From Blastococcus sp. MG754426 (GTDB lineage: Bacteria > Actinomycetota > Actinomycetes > Mycobacteriales > Geodermatophilaceae): a DNA stretch of 64,000 bases. The position numbers were made by a program, and so were the translations under genes. The stretch covers positions 22,879 through 86,878 of the forward strand of contig NZ_SSXC01000006.1 of the NCBI RefSeq assembly GCF_021699055.1. The letters run 5' to 3'. A model generated the notes under the pieces. The model was not told the origin of the DNA. It saw nothing but the letters and a program-made list of their open reading frames with translations, and made no database searches. Within the stretch, counting starts at the first letter, position 1, and the number at the start of each line of letters is the position of its first letter. This document shows, piece after piece, positions 41,969 through 50,608 of this stretch.

Positions 41969-42900
41969 GGAGTCTCCCCCGCCGGGGCCACGAGTGCGGC
42001 CAACGACCGGCCGGCGGCCGCCACTGGCTTCGGTAGCCGGTCGCCGGTCAGCCCGGCAATCTGCAGTTGCCGGTCGATCGGCACTGGGACCACCTGCCCC
42101 CGCGACCGCAACTCACGAAGCCGCGGACCGCAGCTGACCTCCACCAGCCGGGGCCAGCGGGCCGGGCCCACTGCGGCGACCGCCGCCTCGCCGCCGACGG
42201 CGGCGAGCAGCTGCTCGGTCTGCCGGACCGACGGCACCGTCACCCGGGTGACGACGACGACCATCGCGCCGCCGACGACCGAACCGGGTGGATCGAGCAG
42301 CGTGCGGGTCAGCGACCAGCCGGCATCGACCACCCTCAGGGGCTCAGCGTCGTCGGTCTCTGGTGGCGGCGGAAGCACTCCGTCGGCCGGATGCCGAGTG
42401 AGGCGGACGACGTCGAGTCGATTCCGGCGACCGCGCCGCCAGGCCCCGTCCGTGCCCATCTCGATGGCCGGGGCCGCCACCAAGCCCGACTGGACAGGCT
42501 CGGCATAGTCGACCAGCTGCACACGCCTGGCTTCCGCCAGCCCTTCGGCCACGGCCAAGGCGACCGTCGAAGCGCCGGCGCCGGCGTGACCGGCCATCAC
42601 CAGGACGACAGGATCGCCGACGTTGGACGCCACCCACGGGATCGAACTGGCAGCCGGCCGGGAGGCAGCGACAGGACCCGCAGCGCGCGACGCCTGGCCT
42701 CTCCAAACGACGTCGAGATCGTTGAGGTCGTCGAAGTTCCCTGAGCGGATCGCGATGACGGCCGCGCGCATCGCCTCGACCGTCATCGGCCGTGCTCGAC
42801 GAGAAGTCAGTGGGTCCGCGATCGCCATCGATCCCGACGGCGGCGCGTCACGGCTCATCCGACCGCGCCGCGGTCCCCGACGCGGGGTTGGGCTCTGCAT
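41965..42900 (-). CDS. ParA/MinD-like ATPase of the secretion operon
   Basis: Up to 311 aa from ATG 42900; internal Mets at about 42858 and 42828 are alternative starts. The P-loop VVLVMAGHAGAGASTVALAV is a deviant Walker A of the ParA/MinD class. LRVVDAGWSLTRTLL and MVVVVTRVTVPSVRQTEQLL follow. The first gene of the minus-strand transfer operon, it lies directly downstream of the ACTGGAG operator cluster. It may position the apparatus or regulate it. It is distinct from the TadZ-like protein at 52.0-52.8 kb. Confidence 0.7.
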   Translation of the reverse strand: MQSPTPRRGPRRGRMSRDAPPSGSMAIADPLTSRRARPMTVEAMRAAVIAIRSGNFDDLNDLDVVWRGQASRAAGPVAASRPAASSIPWVASNVGDPVVLVMAGHAGAGASTVALAVAEGLAEARRVQLVDYAEPVQSGLVAAPAIEMGTDGAWRRGRRNRLDVVRLTRHPADGVLPPPPETDDAEPLRVVDAGWSLTRTLLDPPGSVVGGAMVVVVTRVTVPSVRQTEQLLAAVGGEAAVAAVGPARWPRLVEVSCGPRLRELRSRGQVVPVPIDRQLQIAGLTGDRLPKPVAAAGRSLAALVAPAGETP

Positions 42901-42922
42901 GCGCCGACCGTGTCGTCCGGGC

Positions 42923-42953
42923 CTCCAGAAGTCCTCCAGTTAGCAAACTGGAG
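42923..42953 (-). promoter_or_regulatory. Operator-like ACTGGAG cluster upstream of secretion operon
   Basis: Minus-strand AACTGGAG (42941-42934) and TTCTGGAG start 11 bp apart. A plus-strand AACTGGAG (42946-42953) makes an 8+4+8 palindrome with the first. 22 bp downstream, toward the operon, lies the ParA-like start. This is the densest cluster of the shared motif in the window. Confidence 0.6.
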
Positions 42954-43023
42954 AGCGGTCATCGGCCGAGGTGAAGTGTGTGCCGGCGCTGGGGTGGTAC
43001 CGAACGACTCTCACCGGCGGACG

Positions 43024-43041
43024 ACTGGAGGATTACCGGAG
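43024..43041 (+). promoter_or_regulatory. Second operator-like site near the secretion promoter
   Basis: ACTGGAGGATTACCGGAG on the plus strand; half-sites ACTGGAG and ACCGGAG are 11 bp apart. It lies in the 190-bp spacer between the HTH gene (43089) and the ParA-like gene, facing away from the operon. Confidence 0.45.
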
Positions 43042-43088
43042 CCCCGACGCCGCACGCCGGCGGATGCCGGCCCTCGATCGGGTTTCGG

Positions 43089-43346
43089 TCAGGGACGCTG
43101 GGCACCCTGCCGTGGAGCGCCGACCGCGCGCCGTGGAACCCCGTGCTTGTCCAGCACGCGGCGGACTGCGGTGGGCGAACGGTCGATCAGCTCGGCGATC
43201 TGCCGCAGCGAGCGGCCGGCGGCGTACTCGGCGAGGACGAAGGCCTCCAGCTGCGTCTGCAGCCGCAGACTGGGCACGGTGCCGGTGCGGGCAGTACCGG
43301 CGAAGGCGGGCAGCGGGCGAAGCTGTGGCCGCGGCGGATAGGGCAT
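43089..43346 (-). CDS. Small helix-turn-helix protein (85 aa)
   Basis: ATG 43346. C-terminal HTH: EYAAGRSLRQIAELIDRSPT then VRRVLDKHGVPRR, the pattern of Lsr2-tail/transposase-like (HTH_23) small DNA-binding proteins common in actinobacteria. N-terminal Pro-rich tail. Last gene of the Tad-side operon, just before the operator cluster of the secretion operon, so it is a candidate local regulator. Confidence 0.65.
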   Translation of the reverse strand: MPYPPRPQLRPLPAFAGTARTGTVPSLRLQTQLEAFVLAEYAAGRSLRQIAELIDRSPTAVRRVLDKHGVPRRAVGAPRQGAQRP

Positions 43347-43353
43347 GGCTGGA

Positions 43354-43845
43354 TCAGTGCCGAGCCGGCCAGGCGATCAGCGGTCCCAGCCGGAGGTCGG
43401 GGTCTACGCCCTGGCCGGCCGGAGCGCAGTGATCGTGGCTGCCGGCGGCGTGCGCAAACGCAGCGAGCACCAGGCCGAGTCTGCGACGGTCCAGCGCCAC
43501 CACCACGTCGGCAAGGTCGACCGGCCGGCCGTCGGCGAGGCTTACGGCTACCCGGAGCACCGCAAGCTCCTCCGGGCTGCCGGGCAGCCGCCCGTCGGCG
43601 AGGGCAGCGTCGAGCTCGGCCCACTCAATGCGCGCCCACATCTGCCCGCCGACCGGCTCGGCCTCCACCGTGATCATCCCAGCGGCGGGCAGATGAGCCG
43701 GCCAGTAACCGTCGTTGGCGAGCAGCAGCACGGCGGCCTCGGCGGCGTAGTCACCGACCGCGGCATTCAGCAGCGCGACCTCTACCTCGTCGAGGTCGAG
43801 GTCGGCGGCGATCGGGTCGATGATGACCAGCGTCTCTCCTTCCAT
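43354..43845 (-). CDS. Hypothetical acidic protein (163 aa)
   Basis: ATG 43845. Acidic, helical, with ISP-like or adaptor-like composition (IDPIAADLDLDEVEVALLNA; GQMWARIEWAELDAALADGR). It ends 8 bp before the HTH gene. No family recognised. A 138-bp gap separates it from the LysM-BTAD gene. Confidence 0.55.
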   Translation of the reverse strand: MEGETLVIIDPIAADLDLDEVEVALLNAAVGDYAAEAAVLLLANDGYWPAHLPAAGMITVEAEPVGGQMWARIEWAELDAALADGRLPGSPEELAVLRVAVSLADGRPVDLADVVVALDRRRLGLVLAAFAHAAGSHDHCAPAGQGVDPDLRLGPLIAWPARH

Positions 43846-43983
43846 CCCGAGGGCCTGCGCACTCGAGTGTGGTCAGCAGGTACGACACCTCGACCTGCCG
43901 GCGAAGGTCCCGGACGTCCCGGACTGCGGTTCGTCCAGGTTGGACGCTTCCCTCGTTGTGGTGGATGCAGCCAGCGGCCGTCG

Positions 43984-46900
43984 TCACGAGGCACGGTCGA
44001 GGAACTGCCGGCGGGCGCGGTTGATGGTCTCCGCGGTGCTCATGGGCAGGTCCATCTCGTCCTCACCGTCGTGGACGGCCACGATGCGAGCGACGTAGGT
44101 CTCGGCCTCGGCGCGGTTGCCCTGGTGGTAGGCCACCCACATCGCGTCCAGCAGCACTTGTTCGTCGTCCGGCGCCACAAGCAGGGCGGTGGCCGAGGCG
44201 GTGCCGGCGGCGGCCAGGTCGCCGTCGGCGAGGGCGGCGGTGACGACCTGGTGGGCGACGTCGCAGACCGCGGCGGTGAGTGTGAGGTCCAAGCCGTCCA
44301 GCCACTCGTAGCCGGCCGGGCGCTGGGCGAACGGCGAGCCAGACACCAGCTGAAGGGCGGCCAGCAGGTCGGGCAGGCCGTCGTTTCCGCGGACAGCGGC
44401 GCGGGCGCGCAGCTGGCGGAAGAGGTCGGCGTCGACAAGCACGCCGGTCAACGTGTAGCGGCCGCGGTGGCCGGAACTGACGTGCTTTTGGCCGGTGGCG
44501 GGATCGGTGCCCAACCAGGCGCGGGCGCCGGCGGTGACCCGGTGGACGTAGGCGCGGGCGCTGACCGGGTCGGCCCTGCCGCCGCGGGCAGGCTGCAGCG
44601 CGGTGGCGGCCTCGTCGGCGGTGGCGCCGTGCGGGCGGGTGGCGAGGTAGGCGACCGTCTCCTCGTAACGGCGCCGCAGCCCGGACCGGGCGACGGCCGC
44701 CTCATCACCGTGCGCGCTCAGGGTGACCGGTCCGAGCAGCGTCAGCCGCGGCCGGGCGCATTCTGGCGACCACCAGTCGGCGAGATCGCGGTCGAGTTGG
44801 GCGAGGTCGTCCTCGATCCGGCTGCGCATGTCGGCTGGCGCCGCACGCCCCGGCGCCTCGGCGGCATCGCTCGCCGACGACGTCGTTCGGGCGGCAATGT
44901 CGGTCGGCGAGCGCGGCGTGGCATCGCCTGCTGCAGCAGTGGTGGACCTGCGTACGACCGTCTGCGGGGCGGCCAGTTGGACCCGTGGCTCGGTGATGCC
45001 CGAATCGGATGCGTCGTTGCGGAGGGCGCCGGCGGCGTCGGTGTGCACCTGCCAGGGGCGGTCGCCGGCGGCGACGGGGATTGGGTCGTCATTGGAGTCA
45101 CGCTCGAAGGCCAGCAGCGTGGCGATGTCGCGACCCTGCTCGGCGGTCAGTTGTGGAGCCGGTAGCCGCAGCCCCAGTGCCGGAATGAGCAGCGACCCGT
45201 CGTCCGTCAGCGTCAGCAGCCACTCGTCGCCGGCCTCCCCCGCGTCGACGCCGAGCACGAGTGCGACCGCGGCGCGCCGCTCGCGGGCGGGCAAAGCAGC
45301 GGCGGCCTCGGTCAGTTCGCCGCCCTGATCTGGCGTCTGTGGGTTGAGGACGACCTGCGGCATCCAGCCGTCCCCCGCTCCGGCCCGCAACCGCCCGTCC
45401 AGCACGTCGTCGGTGTCGCGCTCGGCCGCTTCCCGCAGCGCGGCGTGCAGAGCGGGATCGTTGGCGGTGTCGGTCGGTTGGACCCGGTGCGGTGCCAGGT
45501 CGAGCAGTTCCTCGCCGAAACCAACGGTGGTGACAGTGAGGTGGTCCGACCAGCTGTTGACGGCCAGTTCGGCGGCCAGGTGCCGGGCGAAGTCCGTGCG
45601 GCGGTCGGCCGGTCCGGTCACGTACACGGCGCCGAGGCGTTCCAGGTCGAGCAGCCAACGGTCGCCGCCGTCGGTCCCGATGGTGACCAGGGTCGGATAT
45701 GGCGCCAGGCGAGCCCGGACCACTTCGGTGGCCACGCCGGTGTCCCGGTCCAGCCGCACGAACCACCACAGGCCGGTGTCATCGGCGGTCCACGGTTCGG
45801 GCGGCGGACTGTCGGCCGGGGCGTGCAGCCGCAGCTCGAGCCGGCCGCCGTGCAGTCGGGCGGCGACAACGTCGGGCATCAGCCCGTCTGGGTGCTCGGA
45901 GATCCGGACGGCGAGTCCGCGCAGCGCCAGGTCGAGCGCGTCGTAGTCGGCCGTACCCGCGTCGGCCGCCGAGGTGACGACCGTCTGGGTGGCCGACAGC
46001 CCCTTCGGGAGGGGAATCAGCCGTCGGCCAGGGCGGCGGCGGCGCAGCCGCTGGCGGCGGTGCGCCAGCCACGTCGCGCCCACGCCTGCGGCGAGCAGTG
46101 CCCCGCTGCCGGCGAGAACGGCCGCCAGTTCCGCCGGGAACTGGTCCCCGTCGGCATCGAGGGCATCAGCGTCGACTGCCGACTGCACCGGTTCCTCGGC
46201 TGGACTCTGCGATGTCGGCGAGGCGGCGGAGGTCGATGAGGGCTCCGCCGGCACGGCTGGCTCGTCCTCATGCGGCGGGGGTGGCGGCGGTGCCTCCTCA
46301 GCCGGTGGTTCGGGGGTGGCGGGCGAAAAAGAGCCAGCGGCTGCCGGGTCTACGGGCGGGAGGTCGAGGACCTGCCCGGGGAGGATCAGGTCGGGATCGG
46401 TGAATCGGCCGCCGCCGGGAAGGGGTTCGCCGGCATTGAGGGCGTAGATCGGCTGCCAGCCGTCCAGGCCGTGTTGCTCGGCGATGTCGGTGAGGGTGTC
46501 GCCGGGCCCCACGGTCACCTCGCCGGCCGTCCTGTCGACCACGGGGACGCTGGCGTCGGGCGGAAGGATCAATACCCAGCCCGGACGGATCAGCCCCGGG
46601 TCGATGAGGATCGCGCCGTCAGGCTGGGGCCGGCCGCGGTTGAGCTCGAGGATTTCCTCGAAACGGGTCCAGTCGCCCAGGTAGCGGGCGGCGATGCGGC
46701 CGAGAGTGTCGCGCGGCTGCACCGAGTAGGTCGGACCGGCCGCGGGAGGTGCGGTAGGCGGGGTGTCGGCTGGCGGGGCGGGCGCCGGCGGCGGCTCCTC
46801 GTGGTCAAGCGGCTGTTCGGCGACGACCGGCGGACCGGCCACGGCCGGAGCGGCCAACAGCGGTGCGCTGGCGAAACCGAGGACGGCGGCCACCAGAAGG

Positions 46901-47223
46901 CCGGCGAGCTGCTGTGGGACCGCCAGGCCGGGCAGCCGCAGCGGTGGCAGTCCGCGCAACTGACTGACGAGCTCGACGGCCACCGACAGGGCGAAGCACG
47001 CCCAGGCACTCCAGCCGATCACCACGAGCAGTCCGAGGAAGACGGCGCCGGTGTCCGGTCCGCTCAGCGCAGTGGTCACCTCCACCCAGGAGGGCAGCTC
47101 GTCGGGCAGGTAAGCGCCACCGAGGTGCCATAGCGCAATCGGGACGCCGGCGACGGCGGCCGCCAACACCAGAAGGGCGAGCAGCTGGCGCAGCACGTCG
47201 AATGCCCGCGGTGGCGTGGTCAT
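43984..47223 (-). CDS. LysM-BTAD membrane protein
   Basis: 1,079 aa from ATG 47223 (ATGA overlap with the TadG-like gene). About three N-terminal membrane helices (residues 12-130) precede two LysM repeats (TYSVQPRDTLGRIAARYLGD near 162-215; EVTVGPGDTLTDIAEQHGLD near 232-290). Another membrane helix (FPAELAAVLAGSGALLAAGV) follows near 360, then a long cytoplasmic part ending in a winged-helix plus BTAD module (RPRLTLLGPVTLSAHGDEAA; DADLFRQLRARAAVRGNDG) at about 810-1079. Peptidoglycan-binding outside and an SARP-like regulator domain inside suggest a wall-sensing transcription factor or pilus-assembly sensor. Role inferred. Confidence 0.8.
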   Translation of the reverse strand: MTTPPRAFDVLRQLLALLVLAAAVAGVPIALWHLGGAYLPDELPSWVEVTTALSGPDTGAVFLGLLVVIGWSAWACFALSVAVELVSQLRGLPPLRLPGLAVPQQLAGLLVAAVLGFASAPLLAAPAVAGPPVVAEQPLDHEEPPPAPAPPADTPPTAPPAAGPTYSVQPRDTLGRIAARYLGDWTRFEEILELNRGRPQPDGAILIDPGLIRPGWVLILPPDASVPVVDRTAGEVTVGPGDTLTDIAEQHGLDGWQPIYALNAGEPLPGGGRFTDPDLILPGQVLDLPPVDPAAAGSFSPATPEPPAEEAPPPPPPHEDEPAVPAEPSSTSAASPTSQSPAEEPVQSAVDADALDADGDQFPAELAAVLAGSGALLAAGVGATWLAHRRQRLRRRRPGRRLIPLPKGLSATQTVVTSAADAGTADYDALDLALRGLAVRISEHPDGLMPDVVAARLHGGRLELRLHAPADSPPPEPWTADDTGLWWFVRLDRDTGVATEVVRARLAPYPTLVTIGTDGGDRWLLDLERLGAVYVTGPADRRTDFARHLAAELAVNSWSDHLTVTTVGFGEELLDLAPHRVQPTDTANDPALHAALREAAERDTDDVLDGRLRAGAGDGWMPQVVLNPQTPDQGGELTEAAAALPARERRAAVALVLGVDAGEAGDEWLLTLTDDGSLLIPALGLRLPAPQLTAEQGRDIATLLAFERDSNDDPIPVAAGDRPWQVHTDAAGALRNDASDSGITEPRVQLAAPQTVVRRSTTAAAGDATPRSPTDIAARTTSSASDAAEAPGRAAPADMRSRIEDDLAQLDRDLADWWSPECARPRLTLLGPVTLSAHGDEAAVARSGLRRRYEETVAYLATRPHGATADEAATALQPARGGRADPVSARAYVHRVTAGARAWLGTDPATGQKHVSSGHRGRYTLTGVLVDADLFRQLRARAAVRGNDGLPDLLAALQLVSGSPFAQRPAGYEWLDGLDLTLTAAVCDVAHQVVTAALADGDLAAAGTASATALLVAPDDEQVLLDAMWVAYHQGNRAEAETYVARIVAVHDGEDEMDLPMSTAETINRARRQFLDRAS

Positions 47224-47666
47224 GGGCCCGCTCCCCCGTTCTGGCCGGTCCCTGTGATCAGGTCGGCGGTGCCGGAGCCCTCCACCGTGAGGGTGGAGAT
47301 GCCGATCAGGCCCAGGAAGGTGGTGGGCTGGGTGATCGTGGTGGTCACGTACAGGGTGTCGCCGTCGACGACCGTCACCGCGCCCTGCACGTCGTTGCGG
47401 TCGAGGTAGTCCTGCGCGGCGGCGACAGCGGCGGTCGGGTCGACCTGCACCTGTCCGGCGAGGGCCGCGGAGATGTCGAGGGCCTGTCCGCCCGCGCGCG
47501 CCGCCTCGTCGGCGATGGCGTTGGCGCGCTGGGTCGCGGCCACCTTCGCGCCGCCGTCGACGGCCAGCCCGATGATGAGCAGCAGCCCGGGAACGAGAAC
47601 GGCGAGGAAGACACTGATGGCGCCGCGCTCTCCGTCCGGCCGCCGGTGTCCGTGGTAGCCGGTCAT
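47220..47666 (-). CDS. TadG/TadE-like pilus assembly protein (148 aa)
   Basis: ATG 47666 (ATGA overlap). One N-terminal membrane helix after ERGAISVFLAVLVPGLL, a prepilin-like site, but with Phe at the position where the other two have the key Glu5. A short extracellular domain (GGQALDISAALAGQVQVDPT) follows. Likely a TadG-like minor component. It ends directly at the LysM-BTAD gene. Confidence 0.75.
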   Translation of the reverse strand: MTGYHGHRRPDGERGAISVFLAVLVPGLLLIIGLAVDGGAKVAATQRANAIADEAARAGGQALDISAALAGQVQVDPTAAVAAAQDYLDRNDVQGAVTVVDGDTLYVTTTITQPTTFLGLIGISTLTVEGSGTADLITGTGQNGGAGP

Positions 47667-48088
47667 CGTTCGCGGTAGGCGTCGATGGGGCTGATGAAGG
47701 AGGCTTCGACGGTGACCGAGCCGGGGAGGCCGGGGGCCAACAGGTCGGCCATGCCGACCACGCAGGTGATCGACACCGTGACGTCGCCCGGCTGGCCGAG
47801 CGGGGCTTGGAACCCCGCGGTGTCGACGTCCACCGTGGTGCGCTCGCAGCGCAGATCCTGAGCGGCCAGGGTGCGCTCCGCCTGGGCGCCGGCCCGTGCG
47901 GCGGCGGTGGCAGCGTCGCGGGCGAGCGATGCCTCCCGCGCGGCGGCTCGTGCGGCCTCTTGGACGGCACCCTCGGCGATCTGGGTGCGGCCGGCGACGA
48001 CGGCGAAGGACAGCAGCAGGAGGAGCGCCGGGGCCAGCAGCGCCAGCTCGACCGACACCGACCCCCGCTCCCTGGCCTGGGCATTCAT
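47663..48088 (-). CDS. TadE-like minor pseudopilin
   Basis: 141 aa from ATG 48088 (ATGA overlaps at both ends). Prepilin motif ERGSVSVELALLAPALLLLL, with Glu at +5 after the Gly, then an Ala-rich helix (AAREASLARDAATAAARAGA) and a small C-terminal domain with a Cys. Typical TadE/TadF layout. It would be processed by a prepilin peptidase, which is not in the window. Confidence 0.8.
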   Translation of the reverse strand: MNAQARERGSVSVELALLAPALLLLLSFAVVAGRTQIAEGAVQEAARAAAREASLARDAATAAARAGAQAERTLAAQDLRCERTTVDVDTAGFQAPLGQPGDVTVSITCVVGMADLLAPGLPGSVTVEASFISPIDAYRER

Positions 48089-48456
48089 GGCGTGGGCCGT
48101 TCCACCGGGCCGACGGCGGTCTGGGTCACCGACCAGCCCGACAGGCCGGGGAAGAGGCTGAGCGAGCTGCCGGTGACGGTCACCTCGATGCTGCTCGGCG
48201 AGCCGGTCACGGTCACGTTCCGGGCGACGAGCAGGTCCTGCGCGGTCTGGTCGAGGAAGCCCTCGGCGGCAGACTGGGCGCGCGCGGTCGAGGCAGGCTG
48301 CACGCGGCCCTCGCGGGCGCCCTCCTGGGCGGCGCCCAGCGCGATCGAGCGGGCGTAGAACCACAGAGCCGCCTGGATCAGCGTCATCACCAGCAGCAAC
48401 ACCACCGGGAAGGCGACCGCCAGTTCCACCGACGCCGCACCGCGCTCGCCCGACAT
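48085..48456 (-). CDS. TadE-like minor pseudopilin
   Basis: 123 aa from ATG 48456 (an extended frame to 48549 is discounted). Motif GAASVELAVAFPVVLLLVM has the prepilin Gly and Glu5, then ALWFYARSIALGAAQEGARE and a beta-rich C-terminus. The first of three TadE/G-like genes after the pilin. Confidence 0.8.
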   Translation of the reverse strand: MSGERGAASVELAVAFPVVLLLVMTLIQAALWFYARSIALGAAQEGAREGRVQPASTARAQSAAEGFLDQTAQDLLVARNVTVTGSPSSIEVTVTGSSLSLFPGLSGWSVTQTAVGPVERPTP

Positions 48457-48557
48457 CCGTCGGCGCCCCACGCCGCCGGCCCGGCTGCCCGTAGCAGGGC
48501 AGGGCCGGGACACGGCCGCAGGGCCACACGGGCCGGCGAGGTGAGGCACGGGCCGGG

Positions 48558-48755
48558 CTACTGGATCTGGGCCGACCGAGAGGTGACCGCGTTGGCGATC
48601 ACGGCCACCAGCGCGACGGCGATGCCGATCAGCGCCACAGTGATGATCACCTGCTCGACCGACAGCGAGCCGCGCTCCGGCTCGTCGCGGAGATCGCGCA
48701 GCCGGTCGCGCAGCTGCGCGCCGACGACGGTCAGGAGAGTGAGTATCGAGGTCAT
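48558..48755 (-). CDS. Flp-type pilin
   Basis: 65 aa from ATG 48755, with GAGAGGA 5 bp upstream. A short basic leader ends in RG, followed by SLSVEQVIITVALIGIAVAL: the cleavage Gly, Glu at +5 and a hydrophobic helix, as in Flp pilins. It is the likely major pilin of this Tad locus. A 101-bp spacer follows its stop, which may carry a processing or attenuation site that gives the pilin extra expression. Confidence 0.8.
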   Translation of the reverse strand: MTSILTLLTVVGAQLRDRLRDLRDEPERGSLSVEQVIITVALIGIAVALVAVIANAVTSRSAQIQ

Positions 48756-48785
48756 CGGGGTTCCTCTCGGATCGGGGTCACCGGG

Positions 48786-49700
48786 TCAGGTGGCCATGAG
48801 ACGGGCCAGGGCGGGATAGAGGAAGAGCAGCAGAAAGGCGATCGACAGCAGGGCGACGGGAGCGGTGAGCTTTTCGCTGGCGGTGTTGGCCGCCGCCTCC
48901 TCCTCGGCCAGCAACTGGACCCGCAGCGACTGCGCGCGCGCCCGCAGCGTCGGCGCGATCGACGCGCCCTCCGAGGCGGCGACCTCGGCAATGTCAGCCA
49001 CGTCGGCCAGCTCACCAACACCGGTGTCGGCGGCCATTCGGCGCAGGCCGTCCCACGGCGGATCGCCGGCCAGCCGGGCGGCGACCAGGGCGTCGGTGAT
49101 CCGTCGGAACACCCAGCCCTCCCCCACGCCGGCGGCCCGCTCCAGGGCGATGGTGGGGCCCTCGCTGGCGTCGCGGCGCAGGCTGACCAGATCCAGATAG
49201 GACGCCAGCGCCCGCCGCATCTGACCGCGGGCCTCGGCGGCCTGGTCGCGCACGACCAGGTCTACGACGAGGAACAACACGCCAGCCAGCGCCAGCGATC
49301 CGGCCACCGGCACCACCACCGGCAGCCGGACGCCGGTCATGCCGAGCACGGCGGTCAACAGTGGAACGAACACCGCGCCGAAGGCGGCCAGACCGACCTT
49401 GCGGGCGGCGTAACCCTCCGGCGTCCAGCCGATCAGCGTCAGCGCCTGGGACGGCGCGCTCCTCCCGGCGGCGGGCAGCCGGGCGGCGGCCCAGGCACCG
49501 GCGCGGCCGGTTGCGCGTGCCCACCGGTCGCCTCCCTCCGGCATCGGCGCGACCGGGACAGGAGCCGCGCCCCCGTCGAGGCGGGCCAGCGCGTCGGCCA
49601 ACCGCGGCTGCTCGACCACGAGAACAACCCGCAGCAGCAGGAACGCTCCGAGACCGACGAGCGCGCCGGAGCCGATCAGCAGTGCCTGGATGCCGCTCAT
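48786..49700 (-). CDS. TadC-like inner membrane protein (GspF domain)
   Basis: 304 aa from ATG 49700 (ATGA overlap with TadB). Helices GALVGLGAFLLLRVVLVV, LPVVVPVAGSLALAGVLFLV and a C-terminal pair surround the GspF/TadC core (ALASYLDLVSLRRDASEGPT). Platform protein of Tad pilus assembly, paired with TadB. Confidence 0.85.
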   Translation of the reverse strand: MSGIQALLIGSGALVGLGAFLLLRVVLVVEQPRLADALARLDGGAAPVPVAPMPEGGDRWARATGRAGAWAAARLPAAGRSAPSQALTLIGWTPEGYAARKVGLAAFGAVFVPLLTAVLGMTGVRLPVVVPVAGSLALAGVLFLVVDLVVRDQAAEARGQMRRALASYLDLVSLRRDASEGPTIALERAAGVGEGWVFRRITDALVAARLAGDPPWDGLRRMAADTGVGELADVADIAEVAASEGASIAPTLRARAQSLRVQLLAEEEAAANTASEKLTAPVALLSIAFLLLFLYPALARLMAT

Positions 49701-50608
49701 GGGACCGGCAGCTCGTTCGGCTCGAGACCGAGAACCCGCAGGCTGCGGTCGGGATCGACCAGGAAGCGTGGGGACGGCGCAGGGGCGGTGAGCCGGCGCA
49801 TCCACAGCAGGCAGGCGACGATCAGCCCGGCGATAGCGGCCAGCACCAGCTGCCCGACTCCCGTGCCGTAGGGAGCCAGGTAGTCGCCGTTGAGCGCGGC
49901 CAGCGCGGATGCGGCGACGGTGATCAGCAGCAGCCACCGGGCATTCGCGCGGGGCTTGGCGCGGTCGGCCTCGACCTTGCGCCGCATGGTTACGTCCTCG
50001 GTGAGGCTTCCCGCCAGCTCGGTCAGCACCCGTGCCAGCCCCGGCCCGCGCAGCTCCGCACCCAGCAACAGGGCGGCGACGACCAGGTCCCCGGCGGCGT
50101 CGTCGAGATCGTCGGCGAAGGCCAGCAGCGCCCGGGACGTCGGCCAGCGCGCCTGAAGCCGCGCGGCCAGTGCCGCTACCTCCGCCGCGATCGGTTCGGG
50201 AGCGGTGCGGGCCGAACGAATCAGCGTCTGCTCCAGCCCCCCGCCCGCAGCGAGTACGTCGGAGGTGCGGCGCACCCACTCCTGCAGCGCCTCCAGCCGC
50301 TCCACGGTGGCGTTGCCGCCGGAGAACTGCGCCAGCAGCCACGGCACACCGATCACCGCCAACCCGGTCAGCACGCCAGCGACCGGCCAGCCCGAGGCCA
50401 GCCACACCACCGCCGCCGCAACGGCGGCGGCCACCCACAGCGCCCGCTGCCGCCGCACCGCCGGGCCGTCGGCCCGCGCCGTCGGACGCGGCTGGCGGCG
50501 CCGCGGCCGAGCCGGCGGTTCGGGGGCGGTGAGGGCGTGGGCGGCTAGCAGCAGGCCGCCCATCAGCAGCGCCCCGCAGACGCCGGCAAGCAACCCCGTG
50601 CCGCTCAC
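49697..50608 (-). CDS. TadB-like inner membrane protein (GspF domain)
   Basis: 303 aa from GTG 50608 (GTGA overlap with TadA). N-terminal helices flank an Arg-rich loop (PPARPRRRQPRPTARADGPA). The GspF core (RTSDVLAAGGGLEQTLIRSA; LDDAAGDLVVAALLLGAELR) and two C-terminal helices follow. Partner of TadC in the assembly platform. Confidence 0.85.
   Translation of the reverse strand: MSGTGLLAGVCGALLMGGLLLAAHALTAPEPPARPRRRQPRPTARADGPAVRRQRALWVAAAVAAAVVWLASGWPVAGVLTGLAVIGVPWLLAQFSGGNATVERLEALQEWVRRTSDVLAAGGGLEQTLIRSARTAPEPIAAEVAALAARLQARWPTSRALLAFADDLDDAAGDLVVAALLLGAELRGPGLARVLTELAGSLTEDVTMRRKVEADRAKPRANARWLLLITVAASALAALNGDYLAPYGTGVGQLVLAAIAGLIVACLLWMRRLTAPAPSPRFLVDPDRSLRVLGLEPNELPVP

Noticed and set aside
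43751..43987. Minus ORF of 78 codons whose GTG overlaps the LysM-BTAD stop (GTGA)
   Set aside because: The second half only shadows the gene at 43354-43845 in another frame, and the N-terminal part is too short to support a gene on its own.
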